From an uncultured Lachnospiraceae bacterium (GTDB lineage: Bacteria; Bacillota; Clostridia; Lachnospirales; Lachnospiraceae): a DNA stretch of 8,697 nt. Position 1 is the first letter of the stretch; each line of letters begins with the position of its first letter. Positions 1 through 6,727 of the stretch are shown piece after piece. Where the stretch lies: contig CADBUD010000243.1 of the NCBI GenBank assembly GCA_902797785.1, positions 1 through 8,697 on the forward strand. Direction: 5' to 3'. A program made the position numbers and the translations under genes. The notes under the pieces are model-generated. The model searched no databases, was not told the DNA's origin, and saw nothing but the letters and a program-made list of their open reading frames with translations.

Positions 1-5
1 CTCTT

Positions 6-1382
6 TCATTCCATGATCCGTATTCCCCTGTTTTCCCCCATTTTACTCAAAAGCCGCGACTTTACAAGGAAGAACGAAGCCGCCGCACAGAAAACCGCCA
101 GAACATCCGCGATGGTTTCCGCCCAAAACACACCATCGACACCGATGGAGCCTACTTTCGGCAGCAATAGTGCCAACGGAAGGATCAATACAAATTTTCT
201 GACCGCTGCATTAAAAATTCCGGTTTTCACAAAACCGACGTGACGGAAAATATCCTGAATACTGATTTGAATTCCATTCATGATCTTTCCAATAACAAAA
301 ATAGAAAAGCCATGCACTCCAATTCTGATGACTTCCCCATCCGTCGTAAAAAGAGCAAAAATTTTTTCCAGACCAGTTATCATCGCACCCGCACATAAAA
401 GGGCATAAATAGAGCAGGATAGCACACTTCTCTGTATGGTCATAAAGACCCTTTTCGTATTTCCCGCGCCATAATTATAGCTTACGATCGGCTGCGCCCC
501 CTGTCCGATTCCCACGACGGGATTGATGATGATCTGGCTCAGACTATAAACAATGGACATTGCCGCCACATAATCCGCGTTCCCATAGAGCAAAAGCTGC
601 TTATTATAGACAGACTGTACCAGGCTTTCTGTCACGCACATAAAAAAGGTCGTAAAGCCAAGGCACATCGGCTGAAATAATATTTTGAAATCCAATTTTG
701 CAAATTTCCACTTCAACACGCTTTTCGGACTCAGAAAAAAGGAAAGATTCAAGCCGGCTGTGATTCCTTGGCTCATCACCGTCGCAATCGCCGCACCTAC
801 TAATCCGCCCTTTAAAAAATACACAAAAACTGCATCTAAAATCACATTGCTGATGGCGCCGATACAGGTGTTCCTCATGCTGATCCGGTTCTGCCCCTGT
901 GTCACCATAAACGGGACCAAACCAACACTCAATAGGACAAATATCGTCCCCAGAACATAAATCCTTAAATAGACTCCGGCAAAATGAAGCGTTTCTCCTT
1001 CTGCCCCAAGAAATCTCAAAATATTCTCCGAAAAAAACCAAAAAATAATGGTCAAAAAAACAGCTAATACTGCCAAAAGGGTACAGCAGTTTTCAAAAAT
1101 CTCCCTGCCCTCTTCTTCCTGCTTCTTTCCAAAGGCAATCGCCACATACGGTCCCCCTCCGGAGCCTACCCACTCGGCAAATGCACTCACAATATAAAGA
1201 ACAGGAACAGTCACTCCAAGCGCCGCTAAGAATGCTGCTCCATGTTCCGCTGATCTTCCGACAAACATTCGGTCTATCATACTATACAGCATATTAACGA
1301 TTTCTGCAAAAATACTGGGCAGGGAAAGTCTCCATAACAATTTGCCTACAGGTTCTTTTTCCAGAATGTTCTGATTTTGCAT
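6..1382 (-). CDS. MATE family multidrug/metabolite exporter
   Basis: This is a complete 458-residue integral membrane protein of the MATE (NorM/DinF-like) family, which exports cationic or organic compounds in exchange for Na+ or H+. Hydrophobic segments run throughout, consistent with the family's usual 12 helices and about 450 residues. Two pseudo-symmetric halves are visible. The first has DRMFVG (37-42) and a glycine-rich GSGGGPYVAIAFGKK stretch (73-87). The second has the hallmark GIGQGAQPIVSYNYGAGN (291-308). The ATG overlaps the stop of the upstream flavoprotein gene as TAATG, with AGGA about 7 nt before the start inside that gene, so it should be translationally coupled and last in the visible operon. 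The stop lies 6 nt from the window edge, so any terminator is outside. Family assignment is secure. The substrate is unknown; position suggests it could export a product or toxic by-product of the upstream enzymes, which is inference. Confidence 0.95.
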   Translation of the reverse strand: MQNQNILEKEPVGKLLWRLSLPSIFAEIVNMLYSMIDRMFVGRSAEHGAAFLAALGVTVPVLYIVSAFAEWVGSGGGPYVAIAFGKKQEEEGREIFENCCTLLAVLAVFLTIIFWFFSENILRFLGAEGETLHFAGVYLRIYVLGTIFVLLSVGLVPFMVTQGQNRISMRNTCIGAISNVILDAVFVYFLKGGLVGAAIATVMSQGITAGLNLSFFLSPKSVLKWKFAKLDFKILFQPMCLGFTTFFMCVTESLVQSVYNKQLLLYGNADYVAAMSIVYSLSQIIINPVVGIGQGAQPIVSYNYGAGNTKRVFMTIQRSVLSCSIYALLCAGAMITGLEKIFALFTTDGEVIRIGVHGFSIFVIGKIMNGIQISIQDIFRHVGFVKTGIFNAAVRKFVLILPLALLLPKVGSIGVDGVFWAETIADVLAVFCAAASFFLVKSRLLSKMGENRGIRIME

Positions 1383-1849
1383 TACAGCTTCCTGTCCTTA
1401 TCCAAATGTCCGATAATCGGGTACTTTTCGTCCTGCTCCTTTTTTCTCTCTGCATAGGTCTGATTGCGGACCTCCGTAGGCTCAATGATCCAGACTCCCG
1501 AAATATCGTTGATTGGATTTCTCTCTAATGACTCCACATATTTCTTTTCATAATATGGTCCATCAATATGTACTTTTCTTGGAATCCCTTTGATTTCATA
1601 CTCTGTGCCTCCCTCTCCCCAGACGCTGATGGCTACTGTCTTATCGAACCACAGACTATAGGTTAGATTCTTGTTTGTCTGGGAGGTTTCCAGCAATTCA
1701 ATGAGCTCAATCTTTCCTTCCTCATTTACCGTAATGGAACCTTTGAATGATACATTTGGAATCCCATTTTTATCTACCGTTGCCAATACTTTCTTTGATT
1801 CTCTATTTCTCAATAATTCAATAACATTTTCTGATAATGTAATCGCCAT
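1382..1849 (-). CDS. Pyridoxamine 5'-phosphate oxidase-like flavoprotein
   Basis: The protein has 155 residues and resembles the small split-barrel FMN-binding proteins of the PNPOx-like superfamily. The N-terminus has a helix (LSENVIELLRNRES) followed by VLATVDKNGIPNVSF (21-35), the typical first strands in which a flavin-binding barrel starts with 'lat.d.dG.P.v'. A mid-protein SQTNKNL (56-62) fits the usual flavin phosphate region. The C-terminus is charged (AERKKEQDEKYP). True PNPO enzymes are longer and carry pyridoxal-phosphate residues not evident here, so vitamin B6 synthesis should not be assumed; a flavin reductase or redox role is more likely. A strong TAGGAGG lies 4-5 nt before the ATG. 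The gap to the upstream reductase gene is 30 nt, and its stop overlaps the exporter start. Fold assignment is likely; the reaction is unknown. Confidence 0.82.
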   Translation of the reverse strand: MAITLSENVIELLRNRESKKVLATVDKNGIPNVSFKGSITVNEEGKIELIELLETSQTNKNLTYSLWFDKTVAISVWGEGGTEYEIKGIPRKVHIDGPYYEKKYVESLERNPINDISGVWIIEPTEVRNQTYAERKKEQDEKYPIIGHLDKDRKL

Positions 1850-1879
1850 TTTTTCCTCCTAATTCCGTTCCGCATATTT

Positions 1880-2413
1880 TTATATCTTTTTTCCTAATTC
1901 ATATGCCTGGTTCATATATTCTGACTGACGCGTCATATCCACGGTTCCACAGCCATATCCCAGCAGGATTCCCTGATCTTCAAGATTCAGATAGTGCCCA
2001 ATCGCCTTATAATGCGCCTCGAGTGCCTCAAAAATCCATTCCTCTGTGCCTGCTGCCACAGAAATAAGTACAGATTTAAGATGCTTTTCCTGAATCAGAT
2101 CATTAAAAGAAGTGAACCTGTCAATGAGCACTTTGATTTGGGATGACATACCAAAATAATATAACGGGGTAACAAAGGCTATCATATCCGCACAAAGTAT
2201 CTGCTCCTTTATCTTTTCTAAATCATCCTGAAAACAACAGACTCCCTCCCTCTCACAGTGATAACAGCCTATACAGGGATGCAGCTTTGCATGCGCGATA
2301 TCAGCCACGGAAACCACATGTCCACTTTCCTTCGCTCCCCGAAGAAACTGCTCTGCAAGAAGATTGGATGACCCCTTTTTGTTTGGACTGCCTTCAAGCA
2401 ATACAATATTCAT
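1880..2413 (-). CDS. Flavodoxin-fold NAD(P)H-dependent oxidoreductase with clustered cysteines
   Basis: This 177-residue protein belongs to the NADPH-dependent FMN reductase / iron-sulfur flavoprotein group. The N-terminal strand and phosphate-binding loop GSPNKKGSSN (8-17) bind FMN phosphate, and TPLYYFGMSSQIKVLIDRF (82-100) is the second flavin-contact region typical of this family. Between them are C47, C50, C53, C59 and C60 (CIGCYHCEREGVCC). That CX2CX2CX5C pattern matches the compact motif of archaeal and clostridial iron-sulfur flavoproteins (Isf type), which hold a 4Fe-4S cluster; whether the cluster is present here is inference. The ATG is only 3 nt after the stop of radical SAM protein 1. 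GGGAGG overlaps the end of that gene about 9 nt before the start, so the two are probably translated together. A plausible job is electron delivery to the two radical SAM enzymes, which need one-electron reduction. Confidence 0.88.
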   Translation of the reverse strand: MNIVLLEGSPNKKGSSNLLAEQFLRGAKESGHVVSVADIAHAKLHPCIGCYHCEREGVCCFQDDLEKIKEQILCADMIAFVTPLYYFGMSSQIKVLIDRFTSFNDLIQEKHLKSVLISVAAGTEEWIFEALEAHYKAIGHYLNLEDQGILLGYGCGTVDMTRQSEYMNQAYELGKKI

Positions 2414-2416
2414 CTC

Positions 2417-3667
2417 CTAAATCCTCCCAAGATCCGTATTCGGGTGGTTTCCGCAGCGGCGGTAGTCATCAAAATAGGCTTCCAGCCCATATTTTCTGCT
2501 AATCTCATCTAACCCCTTTGCCAAAGCAATATAATAATCCAGTGACGGCGGTACCTGGTCCTTAAAAATACCGCAGATTCCCCAGACGATATAAGCCACA
2601 CTCACACCATGCTGCGCCAGCTCTTCTGCCTCAGACAAGACCGCCTTCAGAGCCTCCTCTTCTGAAGAAAAGCCATTTGGCTGTGCCGTTTCCACTCCAC
2701 CGACAATTCCGGTATTGACATTTCCACGTCCAAATACCTCTACGGCATCATAGAGACGTTTTTTCCATTCTTCATAGCCGACATGCTTTGCCTTTCCCGG
2801 GCAGATCCACTCAAACGCCTCCTTGTTGGCGACCTCCAGATCTGCTGTATATCCGATGATTCCCGTGGCTTCCTTCAGCCGGATCAGCTGCTCCTTATCA
2901 TATGCCGAGCCGATCAGCTGTACCTTCAGATCCTTCCTATTAAAAATAGGTTTTACCTTCTCAAAGGCCTTGATGATCTCATCTACCTCGTCATCAAACA
3001 CTTTTTTTCCGGTCAGAATCGAACCGGTCGTCACCATGATCATAGAAAAGCGTCCCTGCTGTTTGATTGCTTCTGCTACGGATTCTGCGATTTCATCGTA
3101 ATCATACAGTGCCGGAATGTTCTTTTTGGTCGCTTCGATTCCATTGATTCCCACGTAGCAGTACTTGCAGCCCTCCCCCGGGGTATCCCAGAAATGGCAG
3201 ACCCTGCTGATCGCAAAATTCAGGCGCTGCGGGCGGACATTGACTACTTCCCCCATCGGCGTTCCCTTGCTTGTTTTTTTGTGATAAAAGTCTGGCTCTT
3301 TCCAAAAGTCCACTTCTTCATACACGTTCCCATTGTCTGTAACATAAAATTTTCCGTCGATCGCATCGATGACGTAATGGTCCCGTATGCCTTCATTGGA
3401 ACGATATCCCCCGATCAATGAGGTTCCATCACGGAAGGTAAGTCCTATCGGTATCTTCTTTGCCCCCAGCTTTTCTCCAAAAATAGTATCCGCTTCACTC
3501 TGGTAATTTCCTTCCTCTAACAGCCTTTCTGCTTTTTCAGAAAGAACATATCCCCGTCGATGCACGTCTGTCTTTAAAATGATAATTTTCGGGATCTCCG
3601 GATATTTCTCGAATATTTCATCAATACCCGCCTCTTTTTCTCTCCAATTTTCTACTTTTGTTGCCAT
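2417..3667 (-). CDS. Radical SAM protein 1 with extended CX9CX2C cluster motif
   Basis: This 416-residue enzyme should use a 4Fe-4S cluster and S-adenosylmethionine to start a radical reaction. The presumed cluster cysteines are C157, C167 and C170 in CHFWDTPGEGCKYC, giving CX9CX2C with the aromatic residue before the last Cys that is usual in the superfamily. Upstream lies PDFYHKKTSKGTPMGE (125-140). After the cluster come TTGS (213-216), a strand ending in DLEV (276-279) and WICPGK (287-292), followed by a GGVET strand (323-327), consistent with a TIM-barrel-like core. The C-terminus contains RRCGNHPNTD (403-412). All these blocks recur in the protein at 6728-7921, so the two are paralogues. 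GGAGG precedes the ATG by 11 nt, and the gap from the ATPase gene is 51 nt. The superfamily is well supported; substrate and subfamily are unknown. Biotin-synthase-like or cofactor-building chemistry is possible but not shown. Confidence 0.87.
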   Translation of the reverse strand: MATKVENWREKEAGIDEIFEKYPEIPKIIILKTDVHRRGYVLSEKAERLLEEGNYQSEADTIFGEKLGAKKIPIGLTFRDGTSLIGGYRSNEGIRDHYVIDAIDGKFYVTDNGNVYEEVDFWKEPDFYHKKTSKGTPMGEVVNVRPQRLNFAISRVCHFWDTPGEGCKYCYVGINGIEATKKNIPALYDYDEIAESVAEAIKQQGRFSMIMVTTGSILTGKKVFDDEVDEIIKAFEKVKPIFNRKDLKVQLIGSAYDKEQLIRLKEATGIIGYTADLEVANKEAFEWICPGKAKHVGYEEWKKRLYDAVEVFGRGNVNTGIVGGVETAQPNGFSSEEEALKAVLSEAEELAQHGVSVAYIVWGICGIFKDQVPPSLDYYIALAKGLDEISRKYGLEAYFDDYRRCGNHPNTDLGRI

Positions 3668-3718
3668 TTTTTCTATAAACCTCCATTTCTTTTCTACATT
3701 TCAATGTTATACTTCTGC

Positions 3719-4537
3719 TTAAATGGAATACTCCACTTCTCTTTCCACCTCTGTAAAGAACTCTTTATAAATCAGATTTGTAAAATAAGAAAAATCATGG
3801 CTTCCACGCTTCCTCGGTCTGCCGATATCAATATTGATAATATTTTTGATCTCTCCCGGCCGCTCGGAAAGCACGATCACTCTGTCGCTTAAATAGACCG
3901 CCTCTTCAATATCATGCGTCACCAGGATCATCGTCTTTTTTTCAGACTCCCAGATTTTCAGCACTTCCTTCTGCATATTAATTTTTGTAAGTGCGTCCAG
4001 TGCTCCAAACGGTTCATCCAGCAGTAAGAGCTTCGGATCGCTGATCAATGCCCTTGCTATACTGACGCGCTGCTGCATTCCGCCTGACAACTGCCTCGGC
4101 AGGGCTTTTTCAAATCCGTTCAGACCTACGAGGTTGATATATTGTGCGACCAGCTTGTCCTTTTCCTCTTCGTCGACCTTTCTCCCAATTCCGAAGGAGA
4201 TATTCTTTTCCACCGACCACCATGGGAGAAGCCGTGCCTCCTGAAATGCCATCTTGCACCGCGGAGATGTTCCAGCAACCTCAGTGCCCTCCAAAAGCAC
4301 CTGACCTGACGATACCGTTTCCAGACCTGCAATGATTCGCAGCAATGTACTTTTACCGCAGCCGCTGGAACCTACGATCGAAACAAATTCACCTTTCTTT
4401 ACGTTGATGTCTATATTTTTTATGATCTCACGTTTTTTCTTATCTATCATAAAATTCTTGCAAACATTTTTTATCTGTAATTCAATTTCCTCCACTTGTT
4501 TCACCTCCGTTTCCATTCCAAATAATAACAAAATCAT
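3719..4537 (-). CDS. ABC importer ATP-binding protein (SsuB/TauB/nitrate type)
   Basis: This 272-residue cytoplasmic ATPase powers the adjacent permease. All nucleotide-binding motifs are intact: Walker A GSSGCGKST (56-64), Q-loop in AFQEARLLPW (Q99), signature LSGGMQQR (150-157), Walker B LLLLDEP (170-176), D-loop GALD (178-181) and switch His in VTHD (H208). The ARLLPWW segment after the Q-loop and the 'R(P)GEI' region near 226-230 are typical of the nitrate/sulfonate/taurine importer ATPases. The upstream ATG overlaps the permease stop as ATGA, pointing to coupled translation; an alternative ATG 21 nt downstream (METEV) would remove seven hydrophobic residues, and neither has a strong ribosome site. 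The gene specifies no substrate. The symbol is left blank because SsuB, TauB and ThiZ-like proteins cannot be separated by eye. Confidence 0.94.
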   Translation of the reverse strand: MILLLFGMETEVKQVEEIELQIKNVCKNFMIDKKKREIIKNIDINVKKGEFVSIVGSSGCGKSTLLRIIAGLETVSSGQVLLEGTEVAGTSPRCKMAFQEARLLPWWSVEKNISFGIGRKVDEEEKDKLVAQYINLVGLNGFEKALPRQLSGGMQQRVSIARALISDPKLLLLDEPFGALDALTKINMQKEVLKIWESEKKTMILVTHDIEEAVYLSDRVIVLSERPGEIKNIINIDIGRPRKRGSHDFSYFTNLIYKEFFTEVEREVEYSI

Positions 4538-5310
4538 CTATAGGAAAACAGTTTTTCCTGCAATTTCAACACGAGCAAATCTACAAGTAAACCAAACAGA
4601 CCTATTTCGATAATTCCAACAAACATGATTCCCGGCTGTGCCATATTTCTCGCATACATGATCCGGTAGCCAACCCCTGCCGATGCCGCGATCATTTCTG
4701 CGGTGATCACATAGCCGATGGAAGCCGTGATCGCAATCCGGATTCCTGTATAAATTGCCGGAAATGCATAAGGAAAAATAATATACCGAATCGTTTCCCA
4801 TTTATTTTTTCCAAGAATCTGTGCCATTTCTACCAGCTTCCTGTCAATGCTTTTGATTCCGTCCATCGTGTTGATCAGCGTCGCCCAAAAGGTTCCTATG
4901 GTAATGACTGCAATCTTTGATTCCTCTCCGATTCCAAGCCACAGAATAAAAATCGGAATCAGGGAAATAATCGGAATCGGCCGGAATACTGCTACAAAAA
5001 CTTTCGTGATTCTATCAAAAAAAGGAAAAATTCCTATGAGTGACCCTGCAATGATTCCGATGGTTCCTCCCAAAAGGAATCCCTTTAAGATCCTGCTCAG
5101 GCTGGATCCAATATCCAGCCAGAACAGTCCCTTTTCATTGAGGGAAACAGCTGAGTCCCATACTCCTGCGGGAGCCGGCAGCACAGACGCCTTGATCCAG
5201 CCCTTTGTCGTTGAAACTTGCCATAAAATACATATGATAAGTGGAATTGCAATGATTTCAAGAAAATGAATCATCTCACGTTTGATATCTATCTGATGTT
5301 CCTCCATCAT
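4534..5310 (-). CDS. ABC importer permease (SsuC/TauC/ThiX-like)
   Basis: This integral membrane subunit has about 258 residues and probably forms a homodimer, since only one permease gene is present. It shows a hydrophobic N-terminal segment (FLEIIAIPLIICILW), a periplasmic-facing LPAP motif typical of the SsuC/TauC group, and several further membrane segments. The cytoplasmic EAA-like coupling loop is visible as EMAQILGKNKWETIRYIIFP followed by YAFPAI (about 163-188 in the longest reading), which docks on the ATPase. VITAEMIAASAGVGYRIM near the C-terminus is another family hallmark. A GTG at 5316 would add two residues and an ATG at 5307 would remove one. GAGAGG lies 5 to 8 nt upstream of the two ATG choices, so I favour an ATG. 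The gene begins about 17 nt after the binding-protein stop, and its own TGA overlaps the ATPase start. Confidence 0.92.
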   Translation of the reverse strand: MMEEHQIDIKREMIHFLEIIAIPLIICILWQVSTTKGWIKASVLPAPAGVWDSAVSLNEKGLFWLDIGSSLSRILKGFLLGGTIGIIAGSLIGIFPFFDRITKVFVAVFRPIPIISLIPIFILWLGIGEESKIAVITIGTFWATLINTMDGIKSIDRKLVEMAQILGKNKWETIRYIIFPYAFPAIYTGIRIAITASIGYVITAEMIAASAGVGYRIMYARNMAQPGIMFVGIIEIGLFGLLVDLLVLKLQEKLFSYR

Positions 5311-5327
5311 GCGCACCTCTCACCTTC

Positions 5328-6503
5328 CTACTTCCCAAATGCTTCATTAAAATATGTAAAATCTACCGCGTCATCGACATCCAGCCTTTCCGTGAGCAGG
5401 TCATTGTCATACATGAACTGGATATATTCATCCACATCCTTTTTCAATACGTCTTCTTCAATCCAGTCATATACATAGCGGTCTACTGTTGTCTGAATCA
5501 CATCCTCATCCAGTCCGTAATACCTTGCGTTAATGGCAATGGCTTCCTCCGGATTTGAATTAATAAATTCATTTGCCTTCTGGTACAATGCCAGAATATT
5601 TTCCGTGATGTCCGGATACTTCTGTGTAAATTCATCCCTTCCAACCAGAATATTCTCGGAAATTCCATATCCAGACGCATCCTTAATATAATAGAACAGA
5701 TCTCCATCGGTCTTTGTAATCTCATCAAATTTGCTGGCATATCCTATGGATACATCCAGTTCCCCTGTTTCCAGAGCTGTAGGAGCAGAAGCAAAATCAA
5801 TATTGACAAAGTTCACATCCGTGTCAATCGACAGGCCTTCCTCATCCAGTGCCTTTAACAATAAGCTGTACGCACTGGAGCCAATAGTCGTTCCAACTGT
5901 CTTTCCTTTCAGGTCAGCCACTGTAGTAATGCCGGACTCCTTCAGGGAAGCAATCACGATTCCTTCTGGCGAATCGCAGAAGGATGCGATGATGGTAGCT
6001 CCCGCGCCATTCGCCGCACCGGAAATTCCAGGCTGCATTCCCATTGGGCCAAAATCCAACTGTCCTGCCGTAAAGGCTTCGATCATCTCTGGTCCATTGT
6101 TAAATGTTGCAATTTCGATATGGATGTTATGTTCCCCAAATACATCTTCAAACCATCCTTTTTCCAGGATGATCGGGACTTCATTATATCCCTGCTCTCC
6201 AAGAACCACTGTCACATCGGAGGAGGTCACTGGAATCCCCGTTGAAATCTTTTCTGTATCCGTGTTTTCTGTATCTGTATTTTCGGAATCGACGTCCTCT
6301 GCTGCAGCTTTCGTATCTTCCTCATCGGCGGTATCTTCCGTCTCTGCTTTGCTTTCTGTTTTATCTGCAGCCTGAGTACTTGCGGGCGTATTTTCTGCAT
6401 CTTCATTCGATCCGCATGCCATCAGGCTCAGGCTCAAAGCCACCATCAAAAATACTGCGATCCATTGTTTTATGATATGATTTTTTAATTTATTTTCTTT
6501 CAT
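5328..6503 (-). CDS. NMT1/SsuA-type substrate-binding lipoprotein
   Basis: This protein captures the substrate outside the membrane and delivers it to the permease. The 391-residue reading starts with basic residues, a hydrophobic segment (WIAVFLMVALSL) and the lipobox LSLMAC, so C30 should be lipidated and anchor the mature protein. An acidic, Thr/Ala-rich spacer of roughly 55 residues follows (about 31-88). The folded domain then begins at VTVVLGEQGYNEVPIILEKG and continues with ATFNNGPEMIEAFTAGQLDFGPMG, the usual pattern of nitrate/sulfonate/taurine/NMT1 binding proteins. TTVADLKGKTVGTTIGSSA and TALETGELDVSIGYA are further family-typical blocks. Two starts are possible: GTG at 6512 and ATG at 6503, each with an AAGG-type site about 8 nt upstream; ATG is preferred. 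The ligand is not predictable here; sulfonates, aromatics and thiamine-precursor pyrimidines are all handled by this superfamily. Confidence 0.92.
   Translation of the reverse strand: MKENKLKNHIIKQWIAVFLMVALSLSLMACGSNEDAENTPASTQAADKTESKAETEDTADEEDTKAAAEDVDSENTDTENTDTEKISTGIPVTSSDVTVVLGEQGYNEVPIILEKGWFEDVFGEHNIHIEIATFNNGPEMIEAFTAGQLDFGPMGMQPGISGAANGAGATIIASFCDSPEGIVIASLKESGITTVADLKGKTVGTTIGSSAYSLLLKALDEEGLSIDTDVNFVNIDFASAPTALETGELDVSIGYASKFDEITKTDGDLFYYIKDASGYGISENILVGRDEFTQKYPDITENILALYQKANEFINSNPEEAIAINARYYGLDEDVIQTTVDRYVYDWIEEDVLKKDVDEYIQFMYDNDLLTERLDVDDAVDFTYFNEAFGK
6255..6284 (-). repeat. 15-bp tandem duplication in lipoprotein linker
   Basis: On the minus strand two 15-nt units (GAAAATACAGATACA and GAAAACACGGATACA) follow each other and encode ENTDT twice. 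They sit in the acidic spacer between the lipid anchor and the binding domain. The two units differ at two positions. Such repeats can change spacer length by slippage without breaking the frame. Confidence 0.7.
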
Positions 6504-6517
6504 TTTATTCACCTTTT

Positions 6518-6631
6518 TTACCTTTCATTTTTACCTTTTCTTTTTGACTTTTCACGTAAAACATCTTTTTTATTTCTTTTTCTTTTACAACAATAGATGA
6601 TTCCTCCTGCTGAATAAAATCTATTTTTCAT
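6518..6631 (-). CDS. Probable 37-residue basic small protein with a CC pair
   Basis: A short reading frame fills most of the space between radical SAM protein 2 and the binding lipoprotein. The ATG at 6631 is preceded by AGAGGAG with a 7-nt spacer, one of the best ribosome sites in the window. The stop is TAA (6518-6520), just before the lipoprotein start region. The peptide begins MKNRFYSAGGIIYCCKRKRN and then becomes very rich in Lys and Arg: I count 9 Lys, 6 Arg and 3 acidic residues, roughly +12. It has no signal peptide or membrane segment. I do not recognise a family. It could be a substrate of the radical SAM enzymes, a small partner protein, or a translated leader for the importer. 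The adenine-rich DNA could also give a Lys/Arg-rich frame by chance, but the ribosome site argues for translation. Confidence 0.55.
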   Translation of the reverse strand: MKNRFYSAGGIIYCCKRKRNKKDVLREKSKRKGKNER

Positions 6632-6651
6632 AAGCATTCTCCTCTTTATTT

Positions 6652-6660
6652 TTTATACCA
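6652..6660 (-). promoter_or_regulatory. Candidate extended -10 internal promoter
   Basis: The minus strand reads TGGTATAAA, a TGn extended -10 hexamer, about 20 nt before the small-protein ATG. No good -35 element is seen at 16-18 nt spacing. It could supply extra transcription of the small protein and importer genes apart from radical SAM protein 2, but AT-rich DNA makes such matches common. Confidence 0.25.
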
Positions 6661-6727
6661 TGTTATTCTTCCAGCCTGCTTACAAGTCCTCATGCTTCTT
6701 CTGTTCCAAACGTCTCTCTACGATTAT

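Noticed and set aside
2783..3421. Long plus-strand open frame inside radical SAM protein 1
   Set aside because: It is antisense to a well-supported gene, lacks a ribosome site and has no recognisable domain.
5731..6375. Long plus-strand open frame antisense to the binding lipoprotein
   Set aside because: The Ser/Val-rich translation is the mirror of the Glu/Asp/Thr spacer codons and shows no domain or start signals.
6504..6512. GTG at 6512 as the lipoprotein start
   Set aside because: Possible, with AAAGG 8 nt upstream, but the ATG three codons later has an equally good AAGGTG site and a preferred codon. The choice changes only three residues before the signal peptide.
6646..6693. 15-codon minus-strand frame MRTCKQAGRITWYKK ahead of the small basic protein
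   Set aside because: Only a weak AGAAG precedes it and it overlaps the possible C-terminal tail of radical SAM 2. Its stop next to the following ribosome site is suggestive, but length is too short to separate from chance.
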